A stretch of DNA of 64,000 nucleotides from Glandiceps talaboti (Eukaryota > Hemichordata > Enteropneusta > Spengelidae), in assembly GCF_964340395.1 (NCBI RefSeq), contig NC_135569.1, positions 11,865,019 to 11,929,018 of the forward strand, in the 5' to 3' direction. This document shows, piece by piece, positions 55,700 through 64,000 of this stretch (the first letter of the stretch is position 1; each line of letters starts with the position of its first letter). The notes beneath the pieces are model-generated. The model saw only the letters and a program-made list of their open reading frames with translations. It made no database searches and had not been told where the DNA came from. The translations under genes were made by a program, and so were the position numbers.

Positions 55700-58600
55700 A
55701 TGAATGATATTAAGGTGAGGACGTAATATTTGTATATTGGACTAAATATATCCAACCACAAATTCTCCGTTTCTAACACTTTTACTACTGCCTGTTATTT
55801 AGTGTCACGGATTGATAGTAACTATCAAGAATTCATCATTTGTCTTTTCTAGAACTTTACAGTGGCCATATGGATGAGGATTGGGTATTTATTTTTTATT
55901 TTTTATTTATAGAACCATTTTATCATGGCTTCCAACGTGAAAAACAACGTGACACAACATATACCAAGTCCTCGTTTGTACTTCAGTTATTTGCAAAAGC
56001 ATAATAAATGTCTAAAATGTTTGTTACAATTTTTTTTTACATATTTGTTTGGCTATTTGCAATGTATTAAGTGACAAACACAGACTTGGACAATGTTGTT
56101 TCACATTGATTTTTCAAGTAGGAAGCCATGATCAAATTGTGTTAAAAATGAAAAATCCAAATTAAATATCAAATCCTCATCAATATGGCCACTTTAATAT
56201 GTGTATACAATGGCGCTGTATGTGTTAGTAATATTGCTGCCATCGCCTTCCTCTCCACAACAGCTGGAGTCTGATATCTATCGATATATGAAAACAAAAA
56301 TAATGCAAGCTGACATAGAAAAAACTAATATGTCCACTGTTATTTTTTCAAAGTGTTTGTTAAAGGCGTTCAAGACAAATATCCAAATTTGGTTAAATAA
56401 TATAACCCGGAATGGCACCTTATCCATTCACAGGTAATAACAGACCCAGAGGAAGGGGGCCCATCATGGGCTTATCAAGTACCCGTATGTCAACCTGGAT
56501 TAGAAGAGTTGATACACATTGATGAACTCGTGGTTCACCATCAAATGGAACTAGTAGAAGGTAAGGCTTCAATAACCCTGTTATCCATACAATGCTATGG
56601 GCAGTGGCTAACCATTCGCCAAATATCCATTCATCTCCATATCAATCCGTCATTGTATATTCACATAGGCGATTGAATATGCACACACACAGCTAGACGC
56701 ATGCAAAAACCAACCAACCAAACATACATACATACATACATACATACATACATACATACATACATACATACATACGGCATCTATGTAACACATTCTTATA
56801 TCAACATGTATGTTTCTCTTACAGTGTCTTCTGGGTGGGAAACAGAGAAGAGTATCAAAGTAAAGAACCGTACTGGACAAGAACTGTACATTGCCTATGA
56901 AGGTAATACAAGAGCTTACATACCGTTTTTAAAGTGATATGTAAAGAAATACATTATTGATGATATGCAAACAATTAACTGAATTGTTAATGGTTTCATA
57001 ACACAATTTCATCTATTGTTTGCCATAGCTCAGATCCCTGTGGACATTTTCTTTCATGGTATGTGGTTTGAGAAATACAGTGCATTTCTGCTGTACTAGA
57101 ACGTTTCCATGGTACTTCAGATTTTTACCTCTAAGATGTAATTATGATCGAAGTTTCAGTTAACATCATACTCGAATAGTTTAATCTTTTTGTAAAAAAA
57201 AAAGCTTACAAACTTGGCTTGTGCCACTTTCATGTTCACGACGGATTTAAGTCCCTGGTTTCTTTTTTCAACAGATTCAGGAATGTGTAATGCTCAATTA
57301 TGTGGAGTAAATAGAGCATTTGTTATACAAATAACAGATAACATCAATCAGGTAATATTACTATTAATGTTATATTCTGAATTTCTAATTTTATGTTCTT
57401 AATATGATATCGATTTATTTTCATTTCAGCTTATAAAATACTGAATTAAAATATATACTTTGTTTCAACCTGTGTGGGGTTTCCTAAGCTAATTCCTAAA
57501 GATCAAGTGATTCTTTTTACAATGTGGAAACGCAATAGTGACCTTTTTTTTAGTTATATTAGTGCATCTGCTGCATGAGCGAAGACCAGGGTAACATGTT
57601 CACAAGGCAATCACACAGTGTCCTACCTCTTTCCTCATTCATAAGTACGTCATACAGCTGGGATGACCGGGGCAGAATCAAGGTTCAAATCTTGTCCAAG
57701 GACTTAAGCCATTTATAAACAAATAACAGCACTGTGGCTTGAACCATCAACCTGCAGATTCCAAGCTGGGACCTCAGACCACTATAGTGGTCTGAGCTGG
57801 GATCTATAATCGTTCGACTATGATGATTCCACAGTACGATTGTTTACTTGGGCACGTTACATGCCTCAATTTCGGTTAATTAATCATTATCAAATTTTTC
57901 ATCAAGTTTTCCAATGATTTAGGGCTGTACGTGGCACACGCTGAGTTTATAAACGTTTTACTCATTCAAGTGGAAATACTTACATAAAACCTTTATTTTT
58001 GATGAAACAGGAAGTCATTCGCGTAATCAGAAAATCAAAATGTGGTGCTGGTTGTTGTTGGTGTACCAGCATTAATTGTTGTGGATTCGAGGTCAAAGTT
58101 GAATCACCCATCGGCACAGTTGTTGGGTACGTCAGACAGTTGTAAGTATGACCAAGTAAATTGCTTAAAGGTTTGATCTCATTAGCATATCAGTAACATT
58201 TCAAGCACTACTTTTATTCCTAAATCTTCTAATTTATATATTTCATTATAAGCATGCTTTTATAGTTACACATTTATTTCGAAAAATCAAGATAAAATTA
58301 AAGATATCAATAACAAACTACATCAATGTTTATACTTGATTTGTGATGGGACATACGTTACTCTCGATTGACACATGATGCCCTACAAGATGGCCGCGGT
58401 GATTAAAGACCCGGATGTGATGACGTCATAGATACGATAAGAATTGAATGAAGGAGTACTATCTTCCTATCTTCTATAATTATTTCAAAATAGACTTATG
58501 TAAACTGTTATGTATATCATTGGTATTAGTTCCTACTCTCGATTGACACATGATGCCCTACAAGATGACTGCTGTGATTAAATAACCGGATGTGATGATG

Positions 58601-60594
58601 ACAATAAATGTGATAAAAGACTGAATGAAGGCGTACCATCTTCTATAAACATTTCTAAAGATTTATATTCAAAAAAATAGAATTATGTAAACGACTATGA
58701 TGCATATTATGGGTCAACTTTATAACCAATAACCAACGTGTAACCTAAGAATTTTGTCTAGCAACTCAAAGGCCCCTTAGGTCACTCAAAATTCCTTGTC
58801 TGAGCGAAGAAAAAAATGGCGAATAGTATATAATTACGATCCTTATGAGCCACTGGGTTGAACAGTGATAATAGAAAATATACCGGCTGTACGCAAACTT
58901 GAAGAAACGTATTGACTATATGAAATAATGAAGACTGAGAATTTCACTTCAATATGTTCCTTACAGGCGGAGCCTCTGGAAACCACATTATACTATCCTC
59001 GACGCAACTCGTGAGAAAGTGTTGTCAATAAGTGGACCATGTTCATTGAAGCACTATCTTTGCACCAAAGGCAATAACGACTTCAAGGTAAAGTTAAAAC
59101 AAGTTTCTGTCTTTATACGACATTCAAACTGGACTTGAAATCATACGATATCATTTTATTTATGTATACAAGAATGTAGTTGCAGTCGGGCCTAACTATT
59201 CTTTTTACCCTTGACAACTATATAGTGATTTTATCTGTTTCTTTACATGGCACACGTTTCATAACCTCGCAGTCCCTTCGGTTATCTCGGGTCTCTTTAC
59301 TATCAGTTTTATAAGAAATACGCAGTCAAATATTGTGTCATATGCTCATTCTCTCAACATTATTTGGAGAATAGACTCAAACTCTCCAATGGGGAACTTA
59401 CATCAATACAACCATTAAATAGAATAGGAGAAGACATAATCATTGAAAATTATTGACCTGTTCTTGTTTCGTAGATCTTTGGCTTGGACACCGGAAGTTC
59501 AGTCGGAAGGATTTCCAAGCGATGCGATGTACTTCCGGGTGAAAAATCAACAGATGCTGACATGTTTGGAATTACCTGTAAGTTTGGTATTATCATATAA
59601 AAGTATTTATTACATTACTTATTATACACAAGCCGTGCCTTGCCATTGTTTCTGATAAGAAACACCCGGGAAACTTATTGGCCATCCGAAGTAATTATAT
59701 GGTACATGCGCAATATGTGCCAAAAAGTAGTACCTGGTCAAAATTGCGATTTTGGCAAATGTTATGATAGTGCAACTTGATGTAAATTAGCATTACAAAT
59801 GTAATATTTATCCCAGTCATAGAAACGTTGAGTCGGCATATAATATGACATTACCCCCTAATGTGGGTATCATGCCTTCGGAGCTCCACAAACGCCATGT
59901 TTGGACAGTAATAATTGATCCTTTTTTGTCACCTTTGTTGTAATTTCACCTTTAAATCAAACCAATTTAAAGTGGCCATATGGATGAGGATTGGGTATTT
60001 ATTATGGATTTTTAATTTATAAAACAATGTTATCATGGCTGCTTACTTGAAAAATCAATGTGAAAAACATAGACCTGTCTGTGTTGGTAACTCAATAAAT
60101 TGTAACACATCAATAAATATAAAATCCAAAAGAAATACCTAATCCTCATCCATATGGTCACTATGAAAATGTAACTTAATTTAAACAATATGCAATAAAA
60201 GATGTCATATTAACTTGCTTCTTTAAATTTCTTCTCTTGCAGTTCCCATTGATCTTGATGTAAAGGTTAAAGCGACACTCCTTGGAGCAAGTTTTCTCAT
60301 TGTGAGTGGTTACATATATGTTATACAGGGCAAGAATATATATTAGTATACGCTAGGTCTGCTGCAGCTAGCATTAGCGGGTCTTTTCCTGGCTAGTAAA
60401 ATTAAAAAAAAAAAAAGAGAGGAAAAAATGAAATCATATAAGTGAATCAATAAGTAGGCCTTTCGTGTTTGTACATAATTTGTGGAATCTGCATATGTGT
60501 GTGTCTCTGTCTGTCTGTCTGTCTGTCTGTGTGTCTGTCTGTCTGTCTGTCTGTCTCCCTCCCCCCTCTCTCTCTCCCTCTCTCCCCCCCTCTC

Positions 60595-60674
<80 letters not shown>

Positions 60675-60758
60675 ACAGATATTGAATACTCTTTTGTATT
60701 GCAGGACATGATGTTTTTCGAACAGCAGAGCAACATGAATGTCGACACCAATGACTAA
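55700..60758 (+). CDS. PLSCR: Phospholipid scramblase family protein (paralogue 2)
   Basis: Exons are 55700-55714 (start codon; exon from 55654), 56434-56560, 56825-56902, 57275-57351, 58011-58141, 58967-59087, 59475-59577, 60243-60301 and 60705-60758 (765 nt, 254 residues). Internal exon lengths of 78, 77, 131, 121, 103 and 59 nt and all phases match paralogue 1, so the two are duplicates. It lacks the long Pro/Gln-rich N-terminus (MNDIKVITDPEEGGPSWAYQ instead). The core starts at PGLEELIHIDELVVHHQ. The cysteine cluster CGAGCCWC is at 110-117, with NCCGF after it. The calcium-loop motif TDADMF at 209-214 is conserved with human PLSCR1, followed by FPIDLDVKVKATLLGASFLI and the transmembrane helix. 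The C-terminus is FFEQQSNMNVDTND. The exon-6 part (SLKHYLCTKGNNDFK) lacks the second cysteine-rich segment of paralogue 1. The start is inferred from phase and splice sites. Confidence 0.92.
55859..56195. repeat. Foldback MITE family CATATGGATGAGGAT (copy 5)
   Basis: A full-length copy starts ACAGTGGCCATATGGATGAG and ends CAATATGGCCACTTT. It is in scramblase 2 intron 1 of the coding part. Confidence 0.88.
56724..56776. repeat. (CATA)n microsatellite in scramblase 2 intron 2
   Basis: Thirteen or so CATA units lie about 50 bp upstream of the acceptor at 56824. Confidence 0.95.
57060..57237 (-). repeat. GGCACAAGCTGAG MITE, inverted left part
   Basis: In reverse complement it begins GAAAGTGGCACAAGCCAAGT and continues ATTAAACTATTCGAGTATGA, matching the left part of 34049-34425. 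It ends about 35 bp upstream of the exon-4 acceptor of scramblase 2. Another left-end fragment in plus orientation is at 57923-57995, again directly before an exon (58011). Confidence 0.65.
57575..57835 (-). repeat. tRNA-derived SINE relative (copy 3)
   Basis: ATACAGCTGGGATGACCGGG, GGTTCAAATCTTGTCCAAGG and CAACCTGCAGATTCCAAGCT match the SINE at 4089-4456 in the same orientation, but the tail half is different or lost. A short local duplication (GTGGTCTGAGCTGGGA) is present. Scramblase 2 intron 4. Confidence 0.7.
58340..58625. repeat. Tandem ~180-bp duplication in scramblase 2 intron 5
   Basis: CTCTCGATTGACACATGATG followed by CCCTACAAGATG occurs near 58362 and again near 58534. The following segments (GTGATTAAA..CCGGATGTGATGA, then TGAATGAAGG..TA(C)C(T)ATCTT) are also duplicated. 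It is non-coding. Confidence 0.75.
59967..60164. repeat. Foldback MITE family CATATGGATGAGGAT (internally deleted copy 6)
   Basis: It begins TTAAAGTGGCCATATGGATG and ends TCCTCATCCATATGGTCACT. Most of the right arm interior is missing, leaving about 200 bp. Scramblase 2 intron 7. Confidence 0.85.
60498..60668. repeat. (TCTG)n then (TC)n polypyrimidine tract before the last exon of scramblase 2
   Basis: About 170 bp of TCTG and TC repeats end 36 bp upstream of the acceptor at 60704. It lies on the pyrimidine-rich sense strand of the intron. Confidence 0.95.
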
Positions 60759-61120
60759 ATATATGCGGAAGAAGAAAAAGAATGACCTTAAATCACGAAT
60801 TTACAGGTTACTGCATAAAACCGTTCAAATACATGAATTTTTTCACACAACGATTTCATTTTATGGTATTAATGATATTTTTAATTTACCTCAAGAATGG
60901 TATTTTTTGTAGTGATATGTATATGAATATTTTCTGTAAATTAACATTTGCAATGTCCAGGTACCTACAGCATTGTTTTGTACGAACATCTTGCTAGTTG
61001 TTTTCACTGCAGAAGATTTAAGCTCAAAGAATGTGTAAAATGTGCAAACACAAGACATACACAAACATTTCCGTTTGAAATACTAAATATAGAGGCTAAA
61101 AATTCACACCATATTATATA

Positions 61121-61216
<96 letters not shown>

Positions 61217-61949
61217 GATGTTATTTTCCAATATTTGTGCTAGTTCAGCTGAAGCATAGTACGTATGTGACAAAACGTTCATTACTCATCTTTGACTCGT
61301 AGTGACAAGGCATATGTCCCTCAGCTGAATGAAGAAAAATATTGACGAATAATATCTAAATCACCCTTGACATGTACTGACAAGTTAACGTGACATTTGG
61401 ATAAAGTCGATAATTCTTAATAGTCTGTATTCCATTCTAACAATTTTACTCAAATATTATTTGCCATTGTCAAGGTCTGTGAAAAAAATTGGATCACTGT
61501 TGAAAGCTGTAAAAGGGACTAGGCAATCCCACTATCACCATGACCCCCTCTCCCACCAAACACAGAAAGTGATAGAAATAGAGGTAAATAAAGACATCTA
61601 GCCGCAGATTTTATCAGATTGGAGACTAGGGTACATAACTAAGAAAGCCCAGATGGATCTATAAATTCAAAATTCACAAATCACAATTCAAAATTCAGAT
61701 GTCAAAATTTTAGATTCAATAACCCTCAAAAATTAATATTAAATTCTGAATTCAGTTGATTTTTGTAGAACTGTTTCGTGTTTTGCACAACTGATAATTG
61801 CGTATTAGAAGTCATCTGACAAGTTGTGTGTCCGTAGGTTGACCGCAATAGGTCACGGATTATTGTGGTCTCAACCATGACTATCAGACCACCTATCCTT
61901 GGAATGCATTTACATTTCGAAATATGTACAATAGAAGTGAATTAATTAA

Positions 61950-62012
<63 letters not shown>

Positions 62013-62041
62013 CATACATACAGACAGACAGACAGATAGAC

Positions 62042-62108
<67 letters not shown>

Positions 62109-64000
62109 CGGACGAGCGGGAGGGTAGACAGACTACAGACAGACAACGACGACGTAAAAGACTTAAATGTACATATCAGAGGTTAACCCTTCTAACTCAA
62201 TATAAGTCCTGACTTAAATCTATCAGACTGCTATAGTCAACATCGCCGTATTTTATACAACGATAAGTGTTTGTAATATCCAGATGAATAAATCCAACGT
62301 AGACGAATAAAGTGATGACTAACACTCTGGGGACGTTTGGTTTCCTTTGTCTGGTACGAGGAGAACATCGTCACGGTATTGGATGCATTGTCATTTATGT
62401 AGGCGTGATATTAAAGTAATGAAAATATGATAATATTTATCTTTAAATGCTATACATCAGTAATAATCAATTCTTTGTAATTGATAAATAAGTCATTTTA
62501 ATCTTTCTATCATCTTTGGCATGATAATAAAGAAAGGGATGTATGCCTGAAAGAACTGTCGGTAAACTTGTGACCTATCACACAGATGTGATCATGGTGT
62601 CGATCAAGGGCTAGAAAACACATCCCAAAGGGTGCACATATACTTGTTGTAACTAATTAGGGGCAGTACCCCGGGATGAATGTTAATGTTTGTGGTTAGA
62701 CATTGGTTGTAGCTCTGTGGTGCAAATTGCAAGAGGAACGTCGGGGGAGTAGCTTGGATCATTATACTACCGTTTGGGTGCACCCCGTGGGTGAACATGG
62801 CTGATGACGTAGATGTCAACCTTTCCTAATAGCTTTATAATATTTGGTTTAACATCGTCGATATTGTTGGGGTAATTATTAGAGCTAATAACGTAGTCAC
62901 CAATTAACATAGATGATAAGCGTAGCATATAGTTAATATTGTTAGATAATTAAGATGGATAGTGATGTCGTGATTAGCAAGGTTGATCACATGGGGCTAA
63001 TATTTTACGCCGAGGTTACCATGGTGAATAATGCAGAGGTTAGCTATAGACAGTAATGGCCGTAAATGTCGTGAACTTTGCAAAACAGTCTTCGTTCAGT
63101 TTGCCACTAGCATATATATTTACATCAACAATGGATGCTTTGTTTCTGTAGAGTATTTGCTCAACTGTACACCGCAACCGCTCCGCACATATATCAAATT
63201 TCAACCGACGTTTCGTGCCATGTTGCCAATGACTTATTCAGCCTGTTATTTATCGTTGTGTTGATATTGCCATGGTTACAGCGTATAGGGTGCGATACGA
63301 TTATGTTTTGTAGTTGGAATGAAACATTCATTTTACCATTTTCCGACCGAGGGAATTTGTAAGGAAAATAAACGAAAACAGGTCCTGGAAATAGGAATGG
63401 ACCAAAGGGATCGAAAAAGGGCATTGACATTAAATGACGTCTCGAATTACAAGGGATCTCGAGTTATATAACGAATGATCATTGCGACTCTATTTAAGGG
63501 ACTGGGCACAAATTACAGGGGGAGCGATGTTTTCAAGAAGTGTGGTGCTAAAAAAGTCTACCCCTTCCCTATGACCTTTAAAAACAATTACAGTCCCTCC
63601 TTCCTCTGTCATTAGAATACACGTGATGAAAAACACAATCCCCAAACACAATGCATTGAAAATGGTTACCCCTCAAAAAGTAGACATTCGCCCCTCTCCT
63701 TGTAATATGTGTACATACCCTAATTTCATCCTAGGTTAGGAAAACGAGAACAGAAATTAGAATTGATATTTAGAAAAAAGATAATGTCGAATATTTCGTT
63801 GAAATATTTACAGGTTTGTCTTTCGGAAAGGTAAATGAGATATGAAATGCATAAAAAAAATGAAATTATTAGACTCCACTGGGAGTTGTAAAAGATGAGA
63901 TTGAAAAGGTTCAGGAAATTTGATACCAAGAGTATGTAAAACATGGAATGAAAAATGTATTTCATTCAGTCGCCCTTTCAGTTTTAAAGTTAGGGCAATT
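60759..64000. other. Downstream region without a recognised gene
   Basis: Scramblase 2 3'UTR sequence probably extends some way from 60759, but no convincing AATAAA is seen close by. Simple repeats are (AT)n at 61128-61213 and (GACA)n/(GATA)n at 61951-62108. A partial repeat related to 6865-6960 is at about 61579-61650. Open frames near 62604-62819 (minus), 63031-63430 and 63726-63965 (minus) are short and unlike known proteins. Confidence 0.5.

Noticed and set aside
56201-56437. 78-codon open frame just upstream of scramblase 2 exon 2
   Set aside because: It lies in an intron between a MITE and the acceptor, has no similarity to scramblases, and the known frame is explained without it.

Overview
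This window is nuclear DNA from an animal. It is AT-rich, the genes have many short exons with GT-AG introns, and the introns and intergenic DNA are full of microsatellites, foldback (MITE-like) elements, tRNA-derived SINEs and one LINE tail. The gene families, the compact introns and the style of the repeats suggest a marine invertebrate (hemichordate, amphioxus or another invertebrate deuterostome, or a spiralian). The species cannot be fixed from sequence alone. No operon-like or prokaryotic features are present. I recognised no LTR element, endogenous virus, Polinton or CRISPR array.

Layout. (1) About 2.37-5.17 kb, minus strand: a complete five-exon MRPL47 gene (mitochondrial ribosomal protein uL29m). 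Its fourth intron begins with a 44-bp minisatellite made of copies of the exon end plus its splice donor. (2) About 5.2-10.2 kb: intergenic, with several small inverted-repeat elements. (3) About 10.2-27.4 kb, plus strand: a phospholipid scramblase gene (paralogue 1) with a possible distant 5'UTR exon, eight internal coding exons and two alternative last exons in tandem. (4) 30.3-50.7 kb, plus strand: three tandem cytosolic sulfotransferase genes (A, B, C) with identical seven-exon structure and a shared CACGTG promoter block. A and B are intact at 289 residues. C has lost most of the front of its last exon and carries relic copies of exon 4. (5) 50.9-51.5 kb: the tail of a LINE ORF2. (6) 54.2-60.8 kb, plus strand: a second scramblase gene (paralogue 2), intron-for-intron matched to paralogue 1, with an RFX X-box in its likely promoter. 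(7) 60.8-64 kb: simple repeats and no recognisable gene.

How the genes relate. The two scramblases share intron phases and bracket the sulfotransferase cluster, so the locus looks built by tandem and segmental duplication. They differ where it matters: paralogue 2 keeps the two acidic residues of the calcium-loop motif (TDAD) and paralogue 1 has TNAN. The sulfotransferases share unusual changes in both PAPS/active-site motifs (YPRTGSHW in place of YPKSGTTW; G-T/S-H in place of K-T-H). MRPL47 is an unrelated housekeeping neighbour. Several interspersed families recur in inverted and nested forms, and some have grown internal satellites.
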